64,000 bases of DNA. Origin: Rhizomicrobium palustre (GTDB lineage: Bacteria; Pseudomonadota; Alphaproteobacteria; Micropepsales; Micropepsaceae). The notes below the pieces were generated by a model. The model was given only the letters and a program-made list of their open reading frames with translations, had not been told where the DNA came from and searched no databases. Shown here piece after piece: positions 57,177 to 64,000 of the stretch. The stretch spans positions 1,612,139 to 1,676,138 of the forward strand of contig NZ_JAASRM010000001.1 of assembly GCF_011761565.1 (NCBI RefSeq). The letters are read 5' to 3'. How positions within the stretch are numbered: the first letter of the stretch is position 1; every line of letters begins with the position of its first letter. A program made the position numbers and the translations under genes.

Positions 57177-59564
57177 CTATGCCCTGAGCGTTCCGCCGGT
57201 GGCTTTGGCGACGGCGGCGACGATCTTCTGCGCCACGCCTTCGATTTCCGGATCGGTCAGGGTCTTGTCCTTGGGCTGGAGGCGCACCGAAATGGCGAGC
57301 GACTTCTTGCCCTCGGGCACGCCTTTGCCTTCATAGACATCGAAGAGGCTGACGGCTTCGATCAGCACCCGCTCGGCATTCTTGGCGGCTTTGACCACGT
57401 CCTCGGCGGCCACCTTCACATCCACCACAAAGGCGAAATCGCGCTCCACCGCCTGATAGGGCGAGGCCGAGAAGCTGGTCCTTTTGGATTTGCTGTCGGG
57501 CACGTGATCGAGGATTAGCTCGAAGGCCGCGACGGGGCCGGAAAGATCGAAAGCCGCCACGATTTTCGGATGCAGCTCACCGAAGGTCGCGAGCACTTTC
57601 GGGCCCAGCGCCAAAGTGCCGGAGCGGCCGGGATGATACCAGCCAGGCGCACCGGCTTTGATGGGCGCGTTCATCGCGGCGCCCATGGCAGCTTCCAACG
57701 CGGCGAGCACATCGGCCTTCACATCGAAGGCGTCGGCGGGGTGGGTGGATTTGGACCAATTGCGCGGGCCATTACCGATGCGCAGCCCCGCAACAATGGT
57801 CTGCTGCGCGCCCGGCACGCCGGATTGGAACCCGGCCCCGATTTCGAACAGCATCAGATCGTTCACGCCACGCGCCTGATTGCGCTGGGCGGCGGCGAGG
57901 AGGGAGGGCAGCGGTGTGGGGCGCAGCGCATCCATATCCGCCGCGATCGGGTTGGCGATCTGGCGGGCATCATCGCCGCCACCGAACAAAGCGGCATGGG
58001 CACGCGGAATGAAGGAGAAGCTCACCGCTTCATTGAAACCGCGCGCGGCAATCGCCCGGCGGATAATGCGGCGGCGCTTTTGCGCAGAGGTCAGAACCGG
58101 GCGCGCGATGGCATCCGGGCGCTCCATCGGCACGGACTGGACATGCTCGAGGCCAAAGATGCGCACGACTTCTTCAACAAGATCGGCGGCGCCATCGATA
58201 TCGCTGCGCCAAGAGGGCGGAACCACTTTCATGGTGGTGCCGTCGATCTCGGTCACGCCGAAGCCGAGATGGGTGAGAATTTCGACGATCTTCTTTTCTT
58301 CGACATCCAAGCCGCCGATGCGCTTGACCATGGCAGGGGTGAAGACGATTTCGCGCTTCCATTCCGGCACTTCGCCTGCGACCACAACCTCGGAAGCCTC
58401 GCCGCCGCACCAATCCAGGATCAGGCGGGTGGCGAGTTCGATGCCGGGGATGACAAATTCCGGGTCCACGCCGCGTTCGAAACGATAGCGCGCATCGGAA
58501 TTCAGCTGCAGCTTGCGGCCCGTGGAGGCAACGCTCACCGGCACGAAGTAAGCCGATTCCAGGAACACATTGGTGGTGGTCTCGGTGCAGCCGGTTTCTT
58601 CGCCGCCCATCACACCCGCGATACCGCGCGCAGCGGCCTCATCGGCGATGACGCACATTTCGGCGTCGAGCTTATAGGTCTTGCCGTCGAGGGCGAGGAG
58701 TTCTTCGCCGTCTTTGGCCAGACGCGCCGAAACATTGCCAACCAGCTTATCGGCATCGAAAACATGTAAGGGGCGGCCGCGATCATGGGCGATGAGATTG
58801 GTCACATCGACCAGCGCGTTGATCGGGCGAAGGCCGATGGATTTCAGGCGATCCTGTACCCATTTCGGCGACGGCCCGTTTTTCACGCCTTTGATGAAAC
58901 GTCCCGCGAAAAGCGGGCAGGCGGGTTTGCCGTCGAACTGAAGCGAAACGGTTTTGGGCGAAGGGAACTTGCCCTTCACGGTTTCCACCACCGGCGTCTT
59001 CAGTCTGCCAAGACCGGCTGCCGCCAGATCGCGGGCCACACCCCAGACGCTGGTGCAGTCGCCACGGTTCGGCGTGATGGAGATATCGATCACCGGATCA
59101 TTGAGACCCAGCACCTCGGCGACCTTCTCGCCCACCACCGCGCTTTCGGGCAATTCGATGATGCCGTCATGATCGTCGGAGAGGAGAAGCTCACGGCCCG
59201 AGCACATCATGCCGCGGGATTCGACGCCGCGAATGGTGCCGATCTTGAGGGCCTCGCCCGTGACCGGAACCACCGTGCCGGGCTGCGCGAAGACCACCTT
59301 GATGCCCGTGCGCGCATTGGGGGCGCCGCAGACAACTTGAACCGGTTCCTTGCCGCCCGCATCCACCATGCAGAGGCGCAAGCGGTCGGCATTGGGGTGC
59401 TTTTCGGCAGAGACGACATAAGCGACGGTGAAATCCTTCAGCCGCGCACCCGCATCTTCCACGCTTTCGACCTCAAGGCCGATAGAGGTCAGCTTCTCGG
59501 CAATGGTGGCCGCATCGGCGTCGGTCTCAAGATGATCCTTGAGCCAGGAAAGGGGGAATTTCAT
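57177..59564 (-). CDS. pheT: Phenylalanine--tRNA ligase beta subunit
   Basis: Forms the alpha2-beta2 synthetase with PheS. The 795 residues begin [20 protein letters not shown]. The EMAP-type tRNA-binding domain (about 40-150) has [20 protein letters not shown]. The B3/B4 editing domain, B5 domain and catalytic-like core follow. The C-terminal anticodon-binding FDX-ACB domain has [13 protein letters not shown]. Overlaps pheS by 4 bp, as expected for the pheST unit. Confidence 0.97.
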   Translation of the reverse strand: MKFPLSWLKDHLETDADAATIAEKLTSIGLEVESVEDAGARLKDFTVAYVVSAEKHPNADRLRLCMVDAGGKEPVQVVCGAPNARTGIKVVFAQPGTVVPVTGEALKIGTIRGVESRGMMCSGRELLLSDDHDGIIELPESAVVGEKVAEVLGLNDPVIDISITPNRGDCTSVWGVARDLAAAGLGRLKTPVVETVKGKFPSPKTVSLQFDGKPACPLFAGRFIKGVKNGPSPKWVQDRLKSIGLRPINALVDVTNLIAHDRGRPLHVFDADKLVGNVSARLAKDGEELLALDGKTYKLDAEMCVIADEAAARGIAGVMGGEETGCTETTTNVFLESAYFVPVSVASTGRKLQLNSDARYRFERGVDPEFVIPGIELATRLILDWCGGEASEVVVAGEVPEWKREIVFTPAMVKRIGGLDVEEKKIVEILTHLGFGVTEIDGTTMKVVPPSWRSDIDGAADLVEEVVRIFGLEHVQSVPMERPDAIARPVLTSAQKRRRIIRRAIAARGFNEAVSFSFIPRAHAALFGGGDDARQIANPIAADMDALRPTPLPSLLAAAQRNQARGVNDLMLFEIGAGFQSGVPGAQQTIVAGLRIGNGPRNWSKSTHPADAFDVKADVLAALEAAMGAAMNAPIKAGAPGWYHPGRSGTLALGPKVLATFGELHPKIVAAFDLSGPVAAFELILDHVPDSKSKRTSFSASPYQAVERDFAFVVDVKVAAEDVVKAAKNAERVLIEAVSLFDVYEGKGVPEGKKSLAISVRLQPKDKTLTDPEIEGVAQKIVAAVAKATGGTLRA

Positions 59565-60637
59565 CGGGAAAGCCCTCCATCGAGGGTGGGAAGATCGAGC
59601 GCAGCGAAACCATAAGCCTTCAGCCAGCGCAGATCGGATTCAAAGAAAGAGCGGATATCGGGAATGCCATATTTCAGCATGGCGAGGCGATCGATGCCGC
59701 CGCCAAAGGCATAGCCCTGATACTTGGCAGGATCGATGCCGCAGTTTTCCAACACGCGCGGATTGACCATGCCGGAGCCGGCCACTTCCAGCCAATCATT
59801 GCCGGTGCCGAATTTGATCTCGCCGCCGCGACGGTCGCAGCGGATATCCCATTCCACCGAAGGCTCAGTGAAGGGAAAGAAGCTGGGGCGCGCCCGAAGC
59901 TCAACCTTAGGGACTTCGAAGAAGGCTTTGCAGAATTCCTCAAGTACCCATTTGAGGTGCCCCAGATGCGTCACCTCATCGATGACAAGGCCCTCGAACT
60001 GATGGAACATCGGCGAGTGGGTGGCATCCGAGTCAACGCGATAGGTGCGGCCCGGCGAAATGATGCGGATCGGCGGTTTTTGCGCCAGCATCGTGCGCAC
60101 CTGCACCGGCGAGGTGTGGGTTCTGAGCACATGCTGCGATCCGTCCGCCTGCTTGGCGACATAGAAGGTGTCGTGCATCTGCCGCGCGGCGTGATCGGGC
60201 GGCATGTTCAGCTTGGTGAAGTTGTAATCGTCGAATTCGACATCGGGGCCTTCGGCGACCGAGAAGCCGAGATCGGCGAAGATCGCCACGACTTCATCGA
60301 AGACCTGGCTCACCGGATGGATGGAGCCGACCGGCTCGGGGCGGACGGGCAGGGTGATGTCCACCCGCTCGGAGGCAAGGCGCGCATTCAGCGCGGCATC
60401 TTCCAGCGCCGTCTTCTTCGCCGCGATGGCGGTCTGCACCCGGTCGCGCAAAGTATTGAAGGCCGGGCCATTCACTTTGCGCTCATCCGGGCTCATGCCG
60501 CCCAGAGTCTTCAGGAGTTCGGAAATCGTGCCCTTTTTGCCCAGGGCGGAAACGCGCACCGCTTCCAGCGCGGCTTCATCGGCGGCGCCCGAAATGGCGC
60601 CCAAAATCTCTGCTTCGAGGGCTGTGATGTCTGTCAT
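59561..60637 (-). CDS. pheS: Phenylalanine--tRNA ligase alpha subunit
   Basis: Catalytic subunit of phenylalanyl-tRNA synthetase. The 358 residues have an N-terminal coiled-coil arm, then the class II core: [20 protein letters not shown] (motif 2), [13 protein letters not shown] and [18 protein letters not shown] (motif 3). The start at 60637 has a GGGACG site; the frame extends 27 bp upstream without support. A strong terminator separates it from rplT. Confidence 0.97.
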   Translation of the reverse strand: MTDITALEAEILGAISGAADEAALEAVRVSALGKKGTISELLKTLGGMSPDERKVNGPAFNTLRDRVQTAIAAKKTALEDAALNARLASERVDITLPVRPEPVGSIHPVSQVFDEVVAIFADLGFSVAEGPDVEFDDYNFTKLNMPPDHAARQMHDTFYVAKQADGSQHVLRTHTSPVQVRTMLAQKPPIRIISPGRTYRVDSDATHSPMFHQFEGLVIDEVTHLGHLKWVLEEFCKAFFEVPKVELRARPSFFPFTEPSVEWDIRCDRRGGEIKFGTGNDWLEVAGSGMVNPRVLENCGIDPAKYQGYAFGGGIDRLAMLKYGIPDIRSFFESDLRWLKAYGFAALDLPTLDGGLSR

Positions 60638-60687
60638 GTTTCGTCCCTTCGGGGCCCGTATCAATCATGCCGCCCCGGCAAAGCCAA

Positions 60688-60723
60688 GAAAAAACCCGGC
60701 AACGCGCGATTTGCGCTGCCGGG
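60688..60723 (-). terminator. Intrinsic terminator between rplT and pheS
   Basis: On the minus strand CCCGGCA pairs with TGCCGGG, extended by further GC pairs around an A-rich loop, then runs into six T residues. It lies 29-64 bp after the rplT stop and 50 bp before pheS. It should end or attenuate the rpmI-rplT transcript. Confidence 0.85.
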
Positions 60724-60751
60724 CTTCATCTTTTGGTCAAGACCAAGAGGA

Positions 60752-61102
60752 TTAGGCAGCGAGCGCCTGATCGACCAAGGCCTTAAATGCTGCCGGTTCG
60801 CTGATGGCGAGCTCGGACAGGACCTTACGGTCGACCGAGATGTTCGCCTTGGCGAGGGCCGCGATGAACTGGCTATAGGTAATGCCATATTCACGGACGG
60901 CAGCGTTGATGCGCTGAATCCAGAGGGCGCGGAAGTTCCGCTTGCGGAGCTTGCGGCCGATATAGTTGTGCTGCATCGAACGATCGACGGCGGCATTCGC
61001 GACCGTGATCGTGTTCTTGCGGCGGCCATAAAAGCCCTTAGCGGCTTTCAGGACGCGCTTGCGGCGCAGGCGGCTCGGTACGGCGCGGGGAGCACGTGAC
61101 AT
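60752..61102 (-). CDS. rplT: 50S ribosomal protein L20
   Basis: Early-assembling 23S rRNA-binding protein and, in several bacteria, a translational autoregulator of its operon. The 116 residues are basic at the N-terminus ([19 protein letters not shown]) and contain [19 protein letters not shown]. It is placed 3 bp after rpmI, the standard pairing. infC, usually upstream, is not here. Confidence 0.98.
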   Translation of the reverse strand: MSRAPRAVPSRLRRKRVLKAAKGFYGRRKNTITVANAAVDRSMQHNYIGRKLRKRNFRALWIQRINAAVREYGITYSQFIAALAKANISVDRKVLSELAISEPAAFKALVDQALAA

Positions 61103-61105
61103 GGA

Positions 61106-61312
61106 TTAGATACCTCCGCCATACGGCATCCAACGCTTCACGCGTTGGGTCTCAGAATCGGAAAGAACGCCCGTGCCGCGCAGGGTGCGGGTGCGTTCCG
61201 GCGTGTTGGAGATCAAACGGTGGCGCTTACCGGCCTGACCCGTCTTGACCTTGCCCTTCGCCGTAAACTTGAAGCGCTTTTTAGCGCCCGACTTGGTCTT
61301 CATTTTGGGCAT
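61106..61312 (-). CDS. rpmI: 50S ribosomal protein L35
   Basis: Small 68-residue basic protein beginning [20 protein letters not shown] with the family pattern [18 protein letters not shown]. The start at 61312 has a strong AAGGAG site; a longer upstream frame is rejected. It opens the rpmI-rplT unit and has its own promoter candidate rather than an infC read-through. Confidence 0.98.
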   Translation of the reverse strand: MPKMKTKSGAKKRFKFTAKGKVKTGQAGKRHRLISNTPERTRTLRGTGVLSDSETQRVKRWMPYGGGI

Positions 61313-61434
61313 TTCGGTCTCCTTGAGGACTGAACCTCGGTTGCCATTCGGAGCCGACACGGCATGCCCTTTTCGCCGGGCGGCTCGAAATGATTTTGCG
61401 CGCAAACCTTGCGGTCTGCGCGTGAGGGGGGCGT

Positions 61435-61462
61435 CTTATACGAAGGAGGCCCGTCTTTGCAA
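61435..61462 (-). promoter_or_regulatory. Candidate promoter for rpmI-rplT
   Basis: On the minus strand TTGCAA and TATAAG are separated by 16 bp, about 120-150 bp before the rpmI start. The leader contains a GC-rich stem around CGCGCA/TGCGCG (near 61399-61422). L20 binding to the leader is known in some bacteria, but I see no clear mimic here. Confidence 0.55.
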
Positions 61463-61560
61463 GGCGTGACGGCAATTTCCGGAGTCCTGAGAAAGCTTTA
61501 ACTCTCCCGTCCGGGGTAAAGCGGCGTAAACTGCGCCCGGCAGACGGGGGGATGCGCGCC

Positions 61561-61950
61561 ATGCGGGAAAAGCTGTTGAAAGCCATCCGGCTCGTCGCCG
61601 TCGTCCTGTTCTGGCCTGCCGTTGCGCTGGTCGCCTGGGGAGAGCTTGCCAAGACGCCGGGGGCGGTGGAAGGGCTCGTTTGGGATAAGGCCTTGCATTT
61701 CACCGCCTATTTCGGCCTTTCGGGGATGATCTGCCTGGCTTTTCAGGATTGGCGGCGGGTGCTGGCGGCGGCGGTGAATCTGGCCCTTTTCGCGGGGGCG
61801 CTGGAAATCCTGCAGGCCTATACCGGCCGCGACCCCGATTTTTTCGATGAAATCGCCAATTGCCTCGGCATTCTCGCGGGAACCGGGCTCGGCTTTCTGA
61901 TCTTGTGGCTTTTGACCTCGAAACCTCTTGTGAAGGTCCACGCGCGCTAG
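61561..61950 (+). CDS. VanZ-like family membrane protein
   Basis: About 129 residues, three to four hydrophobic segments. WDKALHFTAYFGLSGMICLAF and EILQAYTGRDPDFFDEIANCLGILAGTGLGF are the VanZ-like core (His, then the 'D-x-x-D-x-x-N' stretch). The family may have roles in resistance to lipid-II-binding antibiotics in Gram-positives; in this class the role is unknown. The ATG at 61561 is preceded by a run of G residues at good spacing; an earlier ATG at 61552 is too close to it. Stands alone. Confidence 0.8.
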   Translation: MREKLLKAIRLVAVVLFWPAVALVAWGELAKTPGAVEGLVWDKALHFTAYFGLSGMICLAFQDWRRVLAAAVNLALFAGALEILQAYTGRDPDFFDEIANCLGILAGTGLGFLILWLLTSKPLVKVHAR

Positions 61951-61996
61951 CACGCTGGCGTTGTGGTGATTTGCGAAAAATCGGAGAGCTGAGCTT

Positions 61997-62413
61997 ATGT
62001 TGAAGGATTTCAAGCAGTTCGCCCTCAGAGGCAACGTTATTGATCTCGCCATCGGTGTGATTGTCGGGGCCGCCTTCACCTCGATCGTGAACTCTCTGGT
62101 CAAAGACATTATTACCCCGCCCCTCGGGCTGATCACGGGAGGGCTCGATTTCTCCAATCTTTTCCTGGTCTTGAAGGGGCCGCAGACGACCACCTTGGCC
62201 GATGCCGCAAAGGCTGGGGCGGTCACCATCAATTACGGCATCTTCCTCAATAACGTGATCAGCTTTCTGATCGTCGCTTTTGTGCTCTTCCTGGTGATCC
62301 GCTCAGTGAACCGGCTCTTTGCCAACCCGCCCGCCCCCGCCGTTCCGCCCGCGCCGCCGGAAGACGTGGTGCTGCTGCGGGAAATCCGCGACCTTCTCAA
62401 AGCCAAACCCTGA
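61997..62413 (+). CDS. mscL: Large-conductance mechanosensitive channel MscL
   Basis: Inner-membrane safety valve that opens on hypo-osmotic shock. The 138 residues start MLKDFKQFALRGNVIDLAIG with the pore helix IGVIVGAAFTSIVNSLVKDI. A periplasmic loop and the second membrane segment NNVISFLIVAFVLFLVIRSV follow. The C-terminal bundle is Pro/Ala-rich, then EDVVLLREIRDLL. It is normal in length and likely monocistronic. Confidence 0.97.
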   Translation: MLKDFKQFALRGNVIDLAIGVIVGAAFTSIVNSLVKDIITPPLGLITGGLDFSNLFLVLKGPQTTTLADAAKAGAVTINYGIFLNNVISFLIVAFVLFLVIRSVNRLFANPPAPAVPPAPPEDVVLLREIRDLLKAKP

Positions 62414-62516
62414 CAGCGCAGCACAGATTAATGCAGCTCTGGCAGCGGTCACGCGGGCTTGCCTTGATTTAGGCCAGACTGCCGCGTAGGCAGCGCTGTT
62501 CTCCCGCGGGTGGCTT

Positions 62517-63875
62517 GTGACGCCAGGATCCTCCTCTCTTCGTTTCGATCAAGGTCTGGCAGCGCTTTTGGCGGCGGCCATCGCGCTCGGCGCAGCCGTG
62601 ATGACGCCGCGTGTGATCCAGGATGGCGAGCTTTACTGGCACATCGCCGCCGGGCGCTGGATGATCGAGAACTATGCCGTTCTTCGGATCGATCCCTTTT
62701 CCTACACCTTCACCGGTCATCCCTGGCACACCCAGGGCTGGCTCTCCCAGCTCATGCTCACCGGCGCCTATCTCGCCACCGGCTTCAGCGCGGTGATCGC
62801 GCTGGTCGCGCTGATGACGAGCCTTGCGGCGGGCGCTTTGGCCTTCGAGCTTGCCCGGTTTTTGAAAGGCATCCGGCTTTTCGGCGCGCTGGCGCTGGCC
62901 TTCATCGTGGCGGCGGGCGCGGTATCGGCGCGGCCTTATCTGATGGCGCTGCCCTTTGCCATTCTCTATGCGGCGGGGCTTGTACGCGCCCGGGCCGACG
63001 AGCGCCGCCCTTCTTATTGGCTTCTGGCGCTGATGCTGCTTTGGGCCAATCTCAACACCGGCTTTCTCATCGGTCTCATCATTACCTTCGCGCTCGGCCT
63101 CGAAGCCTATCTCAAACAGCGCGATCCGGCGGCAGGGCGCGATTGGCTGATCTTTTCCTCTTACGCGCTCATGATCAGCTTGGTGACGCCCTATGGCTTT
63201 GACGGGCTCCTCCATGCGGTGCGGGTGTTGCTGATACCGGCGGATGGGCATGTGCACTCCGTGCTGCCGCTGCTTTTGGCCTTGCCCGCGGGCTCGGTTC
63301 TCTTTGTGAAGAAAAAGACGCTGATCCGTGCCGCGCTTGTGGTGCTGCTGTTGGTTCTGGCGGTCTATCTGCCGGCGCAGCAGCTCCTCTTTGCCGCGAT
63401 GGTGCCGCTTCTAAGCGCCGAAGCGCTTTCAACGGGCCGTTTTGAGCCCGTCCTCGCTTGGCGCCCCGTCGCGGCGCTGGTGGTCATCGCCCTGGTGGGG
63501 CTTGGCGCGCGCAGCGTCCTCCGCTTCGATCCGCCCGATTCAGCGGTGCGTCCGGCCACGGCACTGGCCCATGTTCCGGAGGCCGTGTTGCGCACGCCCG
63601 TCCTCAACGAGCCGAGCTTTGGCGGCTATCTTGTCTCGCAGGATGTGCATCCCTTCATCGACAGCCGCCCGATCTATGCGCACGCCTTCCGCGCCAGATT
63701 TGCCGGGCTTGGCGATGCGGCAGCCCTTGATCGCGTGACCCGCCGCTACCACATCCGCTGGACAATCCTGGCGCCGGAAAATCCCGCCGTGAAAACGCTG
63801 GATGGAATGGCGGGCTGGAAACGGCTTTACACCGGCCCCAACGCGGTCGTGCATGTCAAAAAAGAGGGTTCATGA
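62517..63875 (+). CDS. Polytopic membrane protein, glycosyltransferase-like
   Basis: A 452-residue protein with about ten hydrophobic segments. The first loop has DGELYWHIAAGRWMIENY and DPFSYTFTGHPWHTQGWLSQ, a layout seen in GT-C-like membrane proteins that act on lipid-linked sugars. The C-terminal soluble part (about 340-452) ends with a short domain rich in Val and aromatic residues. The start is a GTG at 62517 with a weak site. The stop overlaps the next ATG by 4 bp. The enzyme class is inferred. Confidence 0.65.
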   Translation: MTPGSSSLRFDQGLAALLAAAIALGAAVMTPRVIQDGELYWHIAAGRWMIENYAVLRIDPFSYTFTGHPWHTQGWLSQLMLTGAYLATGFSAVIALVALMTSLAAGALAFELARFLKGIRLFGALALAFIVAAGAVSARPYLMALPFAILYAAGLVRARADERRPSYWLLALMLLWANLNTGFLIGLIITFALGLEAYLKQRDPAAGRDWLIFSSYALMISLVTPYGFDGLLHAVRVLLIPADGHVHSVLPLLLALPAGSVLFVKKKTLIRAALVVLLLVLAVYLPAQQLLFAAMVPLLSAEALSTGRFEPVLAWRPVAALVVIALVGLGARSVLRFDPPDSAVRPATALAHVPEAVLRTPVLNEPSFGGYLVSQDVHPFIDSRPIYAHAFRARFAGLGDAAALDRVTRRYHIRWTILAPENPAVKTLDGMAGWKRLYTGPNAVVHVKKEGS

Positions 63876-64000
63876 GTACCAAGGCCGAGCTTTATCACGA
63901 CCTGTTATTGGAGGCCCGCGGGCTGTTCGACGGCATCCGCGATCCCATCGCCAACGCCGCTAATCTTTCGGCGGTGCTCTGGCATGGCCTTCCGGATCTC
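63872..64000 (+). CDS. GAF-domain protein, likely free methionine-(R)-sulfoxide reductase (partial)
   Basis: The first 43 codons are visible (MSTKAELYHDLLLEARGLFD and on to AVLWHGLPDL). The spacing of the N-terminal helix, the 'N-A-A-N-L-S-A-V-L' helix and LPDL matches the start of fRMsr-type GAF proteins, which repair free methionine sulfoxide. The catalytic cysteines are beyond the edge. It overlaps the upstream gene (ATGA) and may be co-transcribed. Confidence 0.6.
   Translation, partial: MSTKAELYHDLLLEARGLFDGIRDPIANAANLSAVLWHGLPDL

Noticed and set aside
57570..58769. Plus-strand open frame of about 399 codons inside pheT
   Set aside because: Antisense shadow of a fully intact pheT.
1..64000. 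tRNA, rRNA, CRISPR arrays, transposase or prophage genes
   Set aside because: By eye I found no cloverleaf-like tRNA, no regularly spaced direct repeats and no recognisable transposase, integrase or phage protein.

Overview
The window is a GC-rich, gene-dense chromosomal segment from an alphaproteobacterium. Evidence for this placement: the linkage hemE-hemH-rho, mnmE-mnmG-rsmG-parA-parB and the block ppsR-maf-aroE-coaE-dnaQ with nearby secB, timA and mltA is the origin-proximal arrangement known from Caulobacter, Rickettsia and relatives. Ornithine-lipid acyltransferase (olsB-like) and TimA also fit this class. The genus cannot be fixed from the sequence. I found no rRNA, tRNA, CRISPR array, prophage or transposase.

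Layout. 1-6.2 kb: pstA (partial) and pstC on the minus strand under a candidate Pho box; divergently a hybrid histidine kinase overlapping ampG, then olsB. 6.3-17 kb: gshB-yraN-rsmI, a divergent LpoA-like lipoprotein, hemW, rdgB-rph, hrcA-grpE-dapB, an Ada-type methyltransferase and nth. 17-22.6 kb: a small lipoprotein, adenosine kinase, an orphan secreted protein, timA-mltA-smr and secB. 22.6-30 kb: ppsR-maf-aroE-coaE-dnaQ facing away from hemE-hemH-rho. The gap between ppsR and hemE is the best candidate for the chromosome origin. 30-35.8 kb: a secreted M1-like metallopeptidase, a small Cys/His protein, an oxidoreductase/hydrolase pair and a thioredoxin-domain protein. 35.9-41.7 kb: mnmE, mnmG, rsmG, parA and parB with three perfect 16-bp parS palindromes, one inside rsmG. 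41.8-56.9 kb: mixed accessory genes (serine hydrolase, SDR, O-acyltransferase, DUF4153 protein, transporters, a tandem pair of secreted paralogues) around hisH-hisA and lepA. 57-61.3 kb: rpmI-rplT / pheS-pheT. 61.5-64 kb: a VanZ-like protein, mscL, a polytopic membrane protein and the start of a GAF-domain protein.

How it works together: most of the window is housekeeping. It covers chromosome replication and segregation (candidate oriC, parS, ParAB, DnaQ), tRNA and rRNA modification (MnmE, MnmG, RsmG, RsmI), heme synthesis (HemE, HemH), stress response (HrcA, GrpE), translation (LepA, PheST, L20, L35) and cell-wall turnover (AmpG, MltA, LpoA-like).

The most unusual content is non-coding. 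At least three families of short inverted-repeat elements (about 30-200 bp) sit in intergenic gaps. The parS/oriC architecture is also informative. No obvious new defence or biosynthetic system is present. The least explained genes are the tandem secreted paralogues at 53.7-55.7 kb, the secreted peptidase at 30.1 kb and the small Cys/His protein at 31.7 kb.
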